In this document: in pieces, positions 14,655 through 22,967 of the stretch | How the letters are laid out: each line of letters opens with the position of its first letter | Position numbering within the stretch: the first letter of the stretch is position 1 | Assembly: GCF_007115095.1 (NCBI RefSeq) | Contig: NZ_SULH01000006.1 | Span: forward strand, 1-64,000 | Length of the DNA stretch: 64,000 bases | From: Levilactobacillus enshiensis | GTDB taxonomy: Bacteria > Bacillota > Bacilli > Lactobacillales > Lactobacillaceae | Direction of reading: 5' to 3' | Made by a program: the position numbers and the translations under genes | Notes under the pieces: generated by a model | Told to the model about the DNA's origin: nothing | Database searches by the model: none | The model's input: the letters and a program-made list of their open reading frames with translations, nothing else

Positions 14655-15699
14655 ATTTCTTATCTGCCAACTCTTCCGATGTAATTCGCTTCGGCTTCAG
14701 CTGCACGTCAAAGACATCCAAGAAGAACGCCACTAGTGGTACACCTACCAGCAACCCCCAGGCACCAAAGATGCGCTCACTAACGATCAATGTTATAAAG
14801 GTTACGAAAATCGGCAGGTTCGTGGCATTCGCCATTAACCGTGGGTGCAGAAAGTACGATTCGAACATGTGGATCAAGATCACCAGCACCAATACCGCCA
14901 GGACCCGAATCAAGCCACCCGTGATAAAGGCCACGGCAGTGAGGGGAATCAGTGAAATCAACACCCCCGCCACCGGAATCAGGCCGAGGAAGAAGACCAG
15001 AATTCCTAAAATCAGTAAGCTTGGCATTCCGATTACCCACAGACCTAAGACCATCAGCACCGTATTGATCGTACAAATCACCAATTGCGTCTCGATAACC
15101 GTTCCGAAGATGTGCACAAACTTCAATATCAGCTCCCCCATCGGCACAAACAGGCCCGCAAACCGGCTCCGTGTAAAGGCATGGGCAAATGTTTTTAACT
15201 GATTTTTGGTCAGATTAAAAATAAAGCTAAAGAAGAAGGCTAAGACCACCGTCTCCACTCCTGAACTGAGACGGGAAAGTTTACCGATACCACTAGAAAA
15301 TAACATCTTCCCATTGTTGATGACCGACGCATTTTGCGACAAATTTTTCACCAGCTTAGTGACGGACGTCTCCAACTGCGGATAGGCCTTGATCAGTGCA
15401 TCTAATGTGTGCGGCAAGCTGGACGCCTCCGACACCAACGGCGGAATGATCTGGCCAAATGCCGCCACCAAAATTCCTAGAAATAGAATGTAGACCAGCA
15501 ATGTTGACCATAAATGATGCAAGTGGACGTGGCGTTCAATCCCCATAATCGCCGCATTCCCTAAGTAGATAAAAATAATCGTAAAGAGTGCCAACGACAG
15601 GAAATCGCGCACTTCCCACGCAATGATGATCAGCAGTACCAACGCCAAGTAATACGTAGTCAGCGGATTTTGCCACCACCGTTTCAATATCTCAATCAC
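14653..15699 (-). CDS. AI-2E family transporter (YdiK/PerM type)
   Basis: A 348-residue integral membrane protein with the AI-2E transporter pattern: about eight helices, an extracytoplasmic loop near residues 80-140, and the conserved C-terminal stretch LLVGVPLVAFFLDVF. Members export small molecules or act as Na+(Li+)/H+ antiporters; the name from autoinducer-2 export does not prove that substrate. The start is GTG at 15699 with AAGGGGG upstream. The stop codon lies inside the long shared hairpin terminator. Confidence 0.85.
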   Translation of the reverse strand: MIEILKRWWQNPLTTYYLALVLLIIIAWEVRDFLSLALFTIIFIYLGNAAIMGIERHVHLHHLWSTLLVYILFLGILVAAFGQIIPPLVSEASSLPHTLDALIKAYPQLETSVTKLVKNLSQNASVINNGKMLFSSGIGKLSRLSSGVETVVLAFFFSFIFNLTKNQLKTFAHAFTRSRFAGLFVPMGELILKFVHIFGTVIETQLVICTINTVLMVLGLWVIGMPSLLILGILVFFLGLIPVAGVLISLIPLTAVAFITGGLIRVLAVLVLVILIHMFESYFLHPRLMANATNLPIFVTFITLIVSERIFGAWGLLVGVPLVAFFLDVFDVQLKPKRITSEELADKK

Positions 15700-15818
15700 T
15701 AAAAATCCCCCTTCGACCCCAGTTACGTTTCAGCCTACAGATGTCCCCCTGCCGATTGCAATCAATCACGGGGACACAGAAAAATCTGGAAACTAACTTC
15801 CAGATTTCCGAATCAAAT

Positions 15819-16418
15819 CTAAATGCGAATCAATTGATCATACAGTGGCAAGAGGGCGCGCACCGTCTCTTGAATCACTTGCGTCTGTGCGACCGCCGAC
15901 AGCTCAAAAAAGTTGCTGCCCCGCATGAAGTTACGTCCCACTTGCCATTCGGCGTGGCGGTTCGTCTGCGTTGCCATTAACGCCTGATAGCTATCACGGG
16001 TCAATGGCACACCACAGTTCTTATCCGTGTGGTCGCCACCACACGCAAACCCGGCTGGTAACCGCATGACCGTATCTTCCTTCAAACTACGCAACAAAGC
16101 TTGCCGATTCTTGGCTTCCTGTAAGACGGCCAGCCAGATAAAGAACCGGTCATCCCAGAACCCCACTTCGATGTGTGGTAACATCTTATACCCCCGCTTG
16201 GACGTGCTAAACGCAACCCAGGTATCCGGCGGTGGATTTTTCGACCGGCGCCGATGAAGCGAGATATGATCGTAGATTGGCACCGCAAGTTCCGCAAAAA
16301 CCGGTGCCAGTTCTGTAACCGTTTGTTCAAACTTAGGGTCGATGTGTGCCCGAATCTTTCCCAGTCTTCCCGGTAATGTTTGGTCATCCCACACGTGAAA
16401 ATCTTGGTCCTGATACAT
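15819..16418 (-). CDS. DUF1054 family protein (YktB-like)
   Basis: About 199 residues. Recognised by its pattern of basic and aromatic segments (HIEVGFWDDRFFIWLAVLQEAKNR, about residues 80-103). B. subtilis YktB is the known relative and has no firm function. An ATG at 16454 would overlap the promoter of the divergent gene. ATG 16418 is preferred because AAGGGGG sits 6 nt upstream. It is divergent from the YueI-like gene. Confidence 0.8.
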   Translation of the reverse strand: MYQDQDFHVWDDQTLPGRLGKIRAHIDPKFEQTVTELAPVFAELAVPIYDHISLHRRRSKNPPPDTWVAFSTSKRGYKMLPHIEVGFWDDRFFIWLAVLQEAKNRQALLRSLKEDTVMRLPAGFACGGDHTDKNCGVPLTRDSYQALMATQTNRHAEWQVGRNFMRGSNFFELSAVAQTQVIQETVRALLPLYDQLIRI

Positions 16419-16492
16419 CCAAAGCCCCCTTCCTAAACGTCTGTTCAATTCCATGTTATACTAGTGAAACTAACTTGAAAAGAGGGAATCCT

Positions 16493-16948
16493 ATGGCAGA
16501 GAAGAGTCAAATGGAACAACACTTGCAAAATTCCGTCTACGGTACACCGAAGATCAATCCCGACGAGCAACGCCATTACTTGGGCACGTTTCGTGAACGG
16601 GTCTCACTAGCAATGACCATCGCTGAGGTCACGAATCGTGACAACCTGGATCCGTTTATCACGGAGATCAGCGCGCATCCAGACTATCAAGTCATTCTAA
16701 ACGGCCACGTTGACCAGGCTGACCTCGCACCGTACCTCAAGTTGGCAAGTCAGCACAATCTAAAATTTACGATTCGTCAAGACATCATCTATGGTGTCAA
16801 TGATAGTGATCTTGGCTTAGTCGTGGCTAGTGATCACGCTATCGACCAGAGTCCCATTGCACTAAGTAAAAAGTATCCACCTAAGTCACCGGCACCAGCC
16901 GAACAACCCGCGAAAAAGGGGTGGCTCGACAAGTTGCTGGGACACTAA
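16493..16948 (+). CDS. DUF1694 family protein (YueI-like)
   Basis: A 151-residue protein from ATG 16493 (RBS GAGGGAATCCT). The domain (residues ~12-130) includes the pattern YLGTFRERVSLAMTI typical of YueI/DUF1694. The family has no established biochemical role. A Pro/Ala/Lys-rich tail ends the protein. It is followed after 17 bp by rarA and may share its transcript. TATACT near 16459 may be its -10 element. Confidence 0.8.
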   Translation: MAEKSQMEQHLQNSVYGTPKINPDEQRHYLGTFRERVSLAMTIAEVTNRDNLDPFITEISAHPDYQVILNGHVDQADLAPYLKLASQHNLKFTIRQDIIYGVNDSDLGLVVASDHAIDQSPIALSKKYPPKSPAPAEQPAKKGWLDKLLGH

Positions 16949-16965
16949 GAAAGGAGTCCCGTTTT

Positions 16966-18240
16966 TTGGCACAACATCCATTAGCCTACCGCATGCGACC
17001 CCGGCGCTTAGAAGAGGTCGTTGGGCAACAAGATCTCGTTGGTCCCGGAAAAATCATTGCCCGTATGGTGGCTGCTAAATTACTGTCGTCGATGATTCTT
17101 TACGGGCCACCGGGCACGGGTAAAACCAGCATCGCCAGTGCCATCGCCGGCTCTACCAAGTATGCCTTTCGCAAATTAAACGCCGCCACCGATACCAAAA
17201 AGGACCTTCAGGTGGTCGCCGAAGAGGCTAAGATGAGCGGCACCGTTATTCTCTTGCTTGATGAAATCCACCGTTTGGACAAGACCAAACAAGACTTTCT
17301 ATTGCCTCATTTGGAGAGCGGCCGCATCGTCTTGATCGGTGCAACCACTGAAAATCCCTATATCAACATTAACCCCGCCATTCGGAGTCGTACCCAAATT
17401 TTTGAGGTCCACCCGCTTTCATTAGCTGACATTAAGACAGCCCTGCAGCGTGCTATGACGGATGAAGAACGGGGCCTTGGTAAGCTGAAGTTGACCGTCG
17501 ACGATGATGCGCTTGGGTTTATGGCCGGCGCCACCAACGGTGATCTGCGGAGTGCCCTGAACGGTTTGGAATTGGCTGCCCAATCGACGCCCCCCGCCGA
17601 AGATGGTGTGATTCACGTCACACTTGCGGTCGCCGAAGCCTGTTTCCAACGCAAGGCCTTGATGGGCGATAAGGACGGTGATGCCCATTACGATGTCATT
17701 TCTGCTTTTCAAAAGTCCATTCGGGGCAGTGATACCGATGCCGCTCTCCACTACCTAGCCCAGTTGGTTGCAGCCGGTGACCTCCCTTCCATCTGCCGGC
17801 GCCTAATGGTGATTGCCTATGAGGATGTGGGTATGGCTAATTTACCAGCTGCTGGTCGGACGGTCCAAGCCGTTCAGGCCGCGCAGCAACTTGGCTTTCC
17901 TGAGGGCCGAATTCCATTGGCTGATGCCGTCATCGAACTGTGCTTGTCACCAAAATCCAACTCCGGTATTCTAGCAATGGACGCTGCTCTAGCCGATGTC
18001 ATGAACGGTCACAACGGCGCCGTGCCCGACCGTTTAAAGGATGCGCACTATAGTGGCGCCAAAAAGCTCGGTCATGGCAACGATTACCAATACCCCCATG
18101 ACTTCCCTGGCGACTGGGTCAAGCAACAATACTTGCCCGATGACCTTAAACGGGTCGAATATTATCAGCCGAAAACTAATGGCCGCTTCGAAACGCAACT
18201 GGCTGAACAGTACCGCCGACTACGACAGGCTAACCGGTAA
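16966..18240 (+). CDS. rarA: Replication-associated recombination protein A
   Basis: A 424-residue AAA+ ATPase (RarA/MgsA/WRNIP1 family) that acts on stalled replication forks in the cytoplasm. Walker A GPPGTGKTS lies at residues ~45-53 and Walker B LLLDEIHRL near 100-108. The C-terminal half is the tetramerisation and SSB-contact domain (VDGDAHYD-like VISAFQKSIRGSD region onward). The start is TTG at 16966, chosen because AAAGGAG is 9 nt upstream; longer readings run into yueI. The 6S RNA gene follows. Confidence 0.92.
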   Translation: MAQHPLAYRMRPRRLEEVVGQQDLVGPGKIIARMVAAKLLSSMILYGPPGTGKTSIASAIAGSTKYAFRKLNAATDTKKDLQVVAEEAKMSGTVILLLDEIHRLDKTKQDFLLPHLESGRIVLIGATTENPYININPAIRSRTQIFEVHPLSLADIKTALQRAMTDEERGLGKLKLTVDDDALGFMAGATNGDLRSALNGLELAAQSTPPAEDGVIHVTLAVAEACFQRKALMGDKDGDAHYDVISAFQKSIRGSDTDAALHYLAQLVAAGDLPSICRRLMVIAYEDVGMANLPAAGRTVQAVQAAQQLGFPEGRIPLADAVIELCLSPKSNSGILAMDAALADVMNGHNGAVPDRLKDAHYSGAKKLGHGNDYQYPHDFPGDWVKQQYLPDDLKRVEYYQPKTNGRFETQLAEQYRRLRQANR

Positions 18241-18248
18241 TGGAAAAA

Positions 18249-18277
18249 TTGTATTTTTATTATTTATATGATAATAT
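18249..18277 (+). promoter_or_regulatory. Promoter of the 6S RNA candidate
   Basis: -35 TTGTAT (18249-18254), 17-bp spacer, -10 TAATAT (18272-18277), predicted start near 18284. Confidence 0.6.
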
Positions 18278-18283
18278 ACAAGT

Positions 18284-18470
18284 GGTTCTAAGGTGTACGC
18301 GTTGTCTCACTACAAGTTGCCGAACAAGTAATTCTTAAACGGGAACGCCTAACGATATCGCAGCTGACATGCCTTTTCACTTGGAAGTCAAAAACTTTAT
18401 CAGACGCTCCCCCCTGCATTGTCATCGCGGGTCAACATGACTGGACAATTAACGGCACCACTTAGATCAG
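18284..18470 (+). ncRNA. ssrS: 6S RNA candidate (Lacto-usp type), regulator of RNA polymerase
   Basis: The rarA-usp spacer has its own promoter, no ORF, and ends in a clean terminator. The predicted ends pair: TCTAAG (18287-18292) with CTTAGA (18461-18466), GTG with CAC next to it, and GTTGTC (18301-18306) with GACAAT (18444-18449), leaving a large central region. This long rod of ~187 nt fits 6S RNA, which mimics an open promoter and holds sigma-70 RNA polymerase in stationary phase. Lactobacillus 6S RNAs were first described as the Lacto-usp motif, named for usp genes as found here. I could not fold it computationally. Confidence 0.7.
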
Positions 18471-18488
18471 TCAAAGCCTCGTGCTTTG

Positions 18489-18520
18489 AAGGCCATTCCA
18501 TTGAATGGCCTTTTTCTTTT
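18489..18520 (+). terminator. Intrinsic terminator of the 6S RNA unit
   Basis: GGCCATTC (18491-18498) and GAATGGCC (18503-18510) form a perfect stem with loop CATT, followed by a T-rich run. Confidence 0.85.
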
Positions 18521-18568
18521 GCCCATTAATCTTTTTTGGGCATCGCTTAAAAAGATTAATGGGTAAAA
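18517..18568. repeat. Long inverted repeat, 20-bp arms
   Basis: CCCATTAATCTTTTT (18522-18536) and AAAAAGATTAATGGG (18549-18563) are perfect, and the arms extend to 20 bp with one mismatch around a 12-nt loop. The following stretch, 18569-18890, contains no convincing gene; I see only a small hairpin AGACTGG/CCAGTCT near 18755-18775. Confidence 0.75.
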
Positions 18569-18908
18569 GGGCTTCTAAAATGCCGATATCCTGAATGGTC
18601 ATCGTTGATGTCGTCATCTCAACCTATCTAAACTAAACGTTGAAAGTTAAAATACCCGTCTCAGCCCAGTAATTGATAAGCATTCACACCATTAAATTAG
18701 GCTAAGTTGGGCGCAGGATGGTTGTCAGGGCGACCACCTGCTGTGAGAATGCTTCAGACTGGAAAAATACCAGTCTTCTCGCTCGCTTTGACCACGACTT
18801 TCAGCAGCAAAACAGAGCACTTCCCCCACACTAATTTCATCCGCTTACTGTTTTTACCCTTGGACTCAGGTATACTTAGCAATAGATAATTTAAGGAGGA
18901 ATCTTCTC

Positions 18909-19196
18909 TTGGCTATAACGATTTTAATGATTTGCTACACCCTGATTTCCTTTGGGCTTGGCTGGTACTTTTTTAGTCACCGGCAACGCCCCTTTCTCGT
19001 TTTCCATCCCGAAGAGAGTCGTGAGTTGCAACGGGTCTTAGCCGTTGGCGGTATTGTCATGATGGTCATCGGTATCTTCTCCGCCGCCGCTACCATTATG
19101 AATAATACAATCTTTCTGGCTGCCGTTTTAGTGGTCGGTGTCATCGCCGTCATGGCCCTGCAACTCATCTTGTTGCACTGGTTCCCTAAGGGGTAA
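18909..19196 (+). CDS. Small three-span membrane protein of unknown function
   Basis: Ninety-five residues from TTG 18909 with AAGGAGGAATC upstream. Hydrophobic helices lie near residues 3-22, 44-64 and 68-90, with a soluble stretch RPFLVFHPEESRELQR between the first two. The pattern recalls small DUF3784-type membrane proteins, but I cannot confirm it. It precedes the usp gene by about 96 bp. Confidence 0.6.
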   Translation: MAITILMICYTLISFGLGWYFFSHRQRPFLVFHPEESRELQRVLAVGGIVMMVIGIFSAAATIMNNTIFLAAVLVVGVIAVMALQLILLHWFPKG

Positions 19197-19292
19197 CCGG
19201 TTACAACTTTTGCGACCTTTTTTACCATTTTGCTTTTTATTTGGCGGTAAATAACGTATGATAAGAGTATAAAGTAATGAGAGGTGAACAAT

Positions 19293-19772
19293 ATGTTACA
19301 ACAATACAAGCACATTTTAGTTCCAGTTGACGGGTCCTACGAAGCCGAATTAGCTTTTAAGAAGGCGGTCGCTGTGGCTAAACGTAACGATGCTGATTTA
19401 CATCTCGTTCACGTTGTTGATACGCGGGCTTTCCAAAACATTTCCAGCTTCGATACCAGCATGGTTGAACAAGTTACGGAAACGGCAAAGAAGACACTCG
19501 ACAAGTACGTTGCCGATGCAAAGGCTGATGGCCTGCAAAGCATTGACTACGCGATTGAATACGGGGCGCCGAAGACCATTATTGCTCGCGACGTTCCCCG
19601 GGATAATGACACCGATTTGATTATGATCGGCGCTACTGGACTGAATGCCGTTGAACGGCTCTTAATCGGTTCCGTAACGGAATACGTCACCCGGACTGCT
19701 GTCTGCGACGTTATCGTTGTTCGGACTGATCTGAACAACCAACCAGCCAAGGTTACCAAACCAGAAGGCTAA
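19293..19772 (+). CDS. Universal stress protein UspA family
   Basis: A 159-residue cytoplasmic protein with a single Usp domain. It starts HILVPVDGSYEAELA and ends with the ATP-binding signature GATGLNAVERLLIGSVTEYV (G-2x-G-9x-G-S), so it is likely an ATP-binding Usp. The ATG at 19293 follows GAGAGGTG; an upstream GTG lies inside that RBS. A nearby 6S RNA gene fits the Lacto-usp context. Usp proteins help survival under acid and starvation stress. Confidence 0.92.
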   Translation: MLQQYKHILVPVDGSYEAELAFKKAVAVAKRNDADLHLVHVVDTRAFQNISSFDTSMVEQVTETAKKTLDKYVADAKADGLQSIDYAIEYGAPKTIIARDVPRDNDTDLIMIGATGLNAVERLLIGSVTEYVTRTAVCDVIVVRTDLNNQPAKVTKPEG

Positions 19773-19787
19773 GTTATTTTGAAACAG

Positions 19788-19824
19788 TAACACCGCTACC
19801 GAATTTTAGGTGGCGGTGTTTTTT
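19788..19824 (+). terminator. Intrinsic terminator of usp
   Basis: AACACCGCTACC (19788-19799) pairs with GGTGGCGGTGTT (19808-19819), followed by T6. Confidence 0.85.
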
Positions 19825-19834
19825 ATTTTGTAAA

Positions 19835-19869
19835 TTAAAACCAGCCAAAACAAGTTAATTCGGCTGGTT
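19835..19869 (-). terminator. Intrinsic terminator of the RRNPP regulator gene
   Basis: AAACCAGCC (19837-19845) and GGCTGGTTT (19861-19869) form a perfect stem; the leftward RNA then reads TTTTAATTT. Confidence 0.7.
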
Positions 19870-19886
19870 TCCTTATTTATTCAACT

Positions 19887-20744
19887 TTAATCAGCCACTG
19901 CGCCTAGCGGAGACGTCGTCAAACGTTCCTGGAGGGCCACATTGTGCGTGACTAACGCTAACGTTTTAGCAATCGTCAGACTCCGTTTGGCCGCAACCGT
20001 CGCTAACAATGCTTGTTCAGCTTGGCCCCGAACCTCATATAACACATCGATCAGGTAAAGCGAAGCTTGCTTCTTCACGGCAGTCAGCGCCGCTTCGACA
20101 TTTTCAATCACGAGTTGTGGTTGGTCTAATTCCAAGTACATCAAGGCAATCTGGTACCGTGCCCAGACTAACCGTTTAAAGTTAGCTTCATCATGCCACT
20201 CGAAGTCATCCAAGTACCCCGCTGCCTCATTCAAATAGTAGTGGGCCTTATCGAACTCCTTACGTGACAGGTAGGCCGACGCCATCCCCACATTACCAAC
20301 GATGGCGTACAGATCCCAGGGCATCCGGTAAGACCGGTGCAATAATAAATTAAAATGGAAAATAGCTTCATCCGGCCGCTTGTGCGTGTTCAACTCAATA
20401 AAGCCGCGATAATAATGATACCGTTCCCGGTCAAATGAATTCTGGACGTTGGTCATATTGACCTTAGTCAGCAGCTCGCCCGCAGTCGTGTAATCGTCGC
20501 GCCGAATTGACTGAGAAATGGCTTCAAACTGATCATCCATGCTACTCCCGAGACCAGATAGAATATCCCCCAGTGACACGTTCAATCGCCGACAGATCTG
20601 TAAAATAATTTTGATGCTGGGCACCTTATTTTTCTTCTCCATCAGACTCACAGTCGCTTGCGTACAGATTCCTTCGGCGAGCTCCTGTTGCGATAAATTC
20701 TTTTGCTTACGGTATTGTTTGATCTTATTCCCTAGTAAACGCAT
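19887..20744 (-). CDS. XRE-TPR regulator of the RRNPP (Rgg/PlcR-like) type
   Basis: A 285-residue protein. Residues ~6-60 are an XRE helix-turn-helix (LSQQELAEGICTQATVSLME). The rest, ~75-275, is helical with TPR-like repeats, as in peptide-sensing PlcR/Rgg regulators. RRNPP proteins bind short imported peptides and switch quorum-dependent genes. No convincing pheromone gene lies beside it, so it may respond to a peptide encoded elsewhere or to none. RBS GAGGGAGAGATGAG precedes ATG. Confidence 0.8.
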   Translation of the reverse strand: MRLLGNKIKQYRKQKNLSQQELAEGICTQATVSLMEKKNKVPSIKIILQICRRLNVSLGDILSGLGSSMDDQFEAISQSIRRDDYTTAGELLTKVNMTNVQNSFDRERYHYYRGFIELNTHKRPDEAIFHFNLLLHRSYRMPWDLYAIVGNVGMASAYLSRKEFDKAHYYLNEAAGYLDDFEWHDEANFKRLVWARYQIALMYLELDQPQLVIENVEAALTAVKKQASLYLIDVLYEVRGQAEQALLATVAAKRSLTIAKTLALVTHNVALQERLTTSPLGAVAD

Positions 20745-20769
20745 CTCATCTCTCCCTCACGAATCGTGA

Positions 20770-21120
20770 TGCTGGGCAACTTACCAATTTATGATAAAAA
20801 CCGAACATTTGTCTAAGCGACCACCAGTGACCGTTCCCCGACCCGTCATGCGATTCACCGATGATTTTTCCCTGATGATGATGATAACCGTTCGGCTGAT
20901 TCATCATTAATTATTATAATAAGCGATTTATAGGGAATTACAAGCAATAAACCAGTTTATGAAGGAACTCTAATCTGTCTATACCATTTTATCATTTTAA
21001 AATAAATAAATTTATATCAACGTTTTCTTACCGTATATAAATTTATTAATACAAAATAATATTCGTTATTAATTCATTTAATCATGATGTCAATTCTCAA
21101 ACGATTCGCTTCTAACCCAA
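20770..21120. promoter_or_regulatory. AT-rich spacer with a perfect 13-bp inverted repeat
   Basis: No gene is seen in this 350-bp stretch. AATAAATTTATAT (21006-21018) and ATATAAATTTATT (21036-21048) form a perfect inverted repeat with a 17-bp spacer. It lies upstream of the regulator gene and could be an operator or a structural AT element. Confidence 0.45.
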
Positions 21121-21127
21121 ACGCGGC

Positions 21128-21290
21128 TGGGACATCATAACTCAAAGATCAGTCTTTTTGCCATTATCGTGTCGAAACGTGCGCCATCAGGCAGTTTGTT
21201 GCGCTTAACCCGCGAACAGAACTTATGCCAGGACCAGGCATAACCCCTGTTCTCACGTTAATGCTCGCAAACTAACCGTCTGATGTCCCA
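21128..21290. repeat. Hairpin element bounded by TGGGACATC / GATGTCCCA
   Basis: The 163-bp block begins TGGGACATC (21128-21136) and ends with its inverse (21282-21290). Inside, a long imperfect hairpin runs from CATCAGGCAGTTTG near 21189 to GCAAACTAACCGTCTGATG near 21283, with a central TTATGCC/GGCATAA stem. It codes for no protein. It looks like a small mobile repeat (MITE-like) or a structured RNA just after the GDPD gene stop. Confidence 0.65.
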
Positions 21291-21300
21291 CTCTCGCTTC

Positions 21301-22902
21301 CTAAATGTAACTCAGAATAAAGTTTTGAATGACCGCCCACCAATTGGCTGCCGGATCTTGGTGCGTCACCGCTCGCAATCGCGTTAACTCATTGGTAATT
21401 TGGCCATCCGCCCCTAACGCCCACGTCCGCGTCATTGCTGCTTGCGAATCTGGTGTCCACACATAGGCTGGTGCTCCTGTACGGTGGGCTGCCGCTAAGA
21501 ATTGCTGACTCATCGAAATCCGTTGAAAGGAATAAAAATCGGCCGGAACCACATTGGGGGCTACCCAGTTAAACGGGGTGATGTACCCCACTCGTAACTG
21601 GGGGGCCGCTATCCGCAGTTGCCGGACAACCCGGTAATCCAGCGAATGAACGGCTGACTGGTCACGAGCTAACCGGGCCCCATACTGCTGGGCAAATCGA
21701 CGGGTCATCCCCCGCGAATCTTGCGGCGTTGTTTTTATCTCGACCAGCAAGCGCTGACGCAACCGTTCGGCCGTCCGTAAATAAGCTGGCCACCCCGCCA
21801 ATTTTGCTCGATGACCATCTTCCCGTAACGTTAACCCTTGGAGTTGGCGCAACGTCAATTGGTGCGGTGTGACTCGCTTTTGAGCGAGTACCTCTAGATT
21901 CTCATCGTGCAAGACCACCCACTGATGGTCTTTGGTCTCATGCAAATCCATCTCGACATAGGTTGGCTGCTGGCGGTGAATCAACCGCAGCGCAGTGACC
22001 GAATTTTGGACCGCCTGATGGTGATCAACGCCCCGATGGCTGATCAGCGTGGTGGTCGTAAACCGTGGCGTTTGCGTCATCGTCTGTCCGACAACCGCCA
22101 CCCCGATAATTCCGGCCACGGCCACCAATCGCCAAAGCGGTCGGTGGTAGTAGCTGGACCGTTGGCGCTGTTGTCCCGTCCAGCTCCAAATAGTCGTAAT
22201 CACCGTTAAGATGGCTACCAACGTAAAGCCCATTAAAATCAGCCACAAAGACGCGCCAGCAAGGACACCACGACCAAACTGAAGCGCATGCCCTGCCCAG
22301 ACGTTGACCCCCACTAGCAGCTCACTAACGGCCAACCACAGCAAGGTCAGTCCACCACCCAGTAATAGACCCGTGACCATTTGCCCAATGGACCCAGGAT
22401 GCGTTAATTGCGGCGTGAGTCGCCGAAAGTAATGGGGCCCCCGTAAAAGGACCACACCAGCAATCACAAAATAAACGACCGCCGCCACCATTAAGACTGG
22501 CCGTCGATTGAGGCCAACAAAATTGACCCAACTGGCTGGGACAGGAAGGCGCACTAAGAAACGACTGCCTAATCCCCACAACCCCCATGGCACCGTTAAA
22601 ATAGCCACGGCAATCAGTACGCCGCACCACGTGAACCAGTGCTGGACAACTAGTCGGTAACTAGCACGGCGGTCGCTAACGGGCACATTAGCCAGCGTCA
22701 ATGCCAACTGGGTCAATTGCCCAGCACTGGTTACCAGCGTTGCACCCAGCACCAAGACGAGTGCTACCGACCAGCCTGGCCGGGTTGCCAGCAATCGTAA
22801 GCCACTAAATTCCAGAATCAGCAGTCCCCATCCCCGCAACAAGCCCGGCGAGGTGAGACCCCGTCGCCAACTCTGTCGTAGTTGATGCCATTGCTCACGC
22901 AT
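21301..22902 (-). CDS. Membrane-anchored glycerophosphodiester phosphodiesterase
   Basis: A 533-residue protein. Residues ~20-290 form about seven or eight membrane helices, as in the GPDPase membrane domain. Residues ~295-520 are a GDPD TIM barrel with catalytic signatures SHRG, EMDLHETKD and LHDENL. The enzyme cleaves glycerophosphodiesters to glycerol 3-phosphate and an alcohol, and may act on lipid or teichoic acid breakdown products at the membrane. RBS GGGAGGGAG precedes ATG. Confidence 0.88.
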   Translation of the reverse strand: MREQWHQLRQSWRRGLTSPGLLRGWGLLILEFSGLRLLATRPGWSVALVLVLGATLVTSAGQLTQLALTLANVPVSDRRASYRLVVQHWFTWCGVLIAVAILTVPWGLWGLGSRFLVRLPVPASWVNFVGLNRRPVLMVAAVVYFVIAGVVLLRGPHYFRRLTPQLTHPGSIGQMVTGLLLGGGLTLLWLAVSELLVGVNVWAGHALQFGRGVLAGASLWLILMGFTLVAILTVITTIWSWTGQQRQRSSYYHRPLWRLVAVAGIIGVAVVGQTMTQTPRFTTTTLISHRGVDHHQAVQNSVTALRLIHRQQPTYVEMDLHETKDHQWVVLHDENLEVLAQKRVTPHQLTLRQLQGLTLREDGHRAKLAGWPAYLRTAERLRQRLLVEIKTTPQDSRGMTRRFAQQYGARLARDQSAVHSLDYRVVRQLRIAAPQLRVGYITPFNWVAPNVVPADFYSFQRISMSQQFLAAAHRTGAPAYVWTPDSQAAMTRTWALGADGQITNELTRLRAVTHQDPAANWWAVIQNFILSYI

Positions 22903-22917
22903 AAACTCCCTCCCATC

Positions 22918-22957
22918 AAAAAAAGCCGACCGGAACGTTTCCGCTCCCAGCCGACTT
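22918..22957 (-). terminator. Intrinsic terminator of ddl
   Basis: Leftward RNA forms a 13-bp stem rich in G-U pairs between AAGTCGGCTGGGA and TTCCGGTCGGCTT, followed by a run of U. Confidence 0.65.
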
Positions 22958-22967
22958 ATCGTTACTT

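Noticed and set aside
18707-18889. 60-codon frame in the spacer before the small membrane protein gene
   Set aside because: No RBS, unlikely composition, and it overlaps a small hairpin; treated as non-coding.
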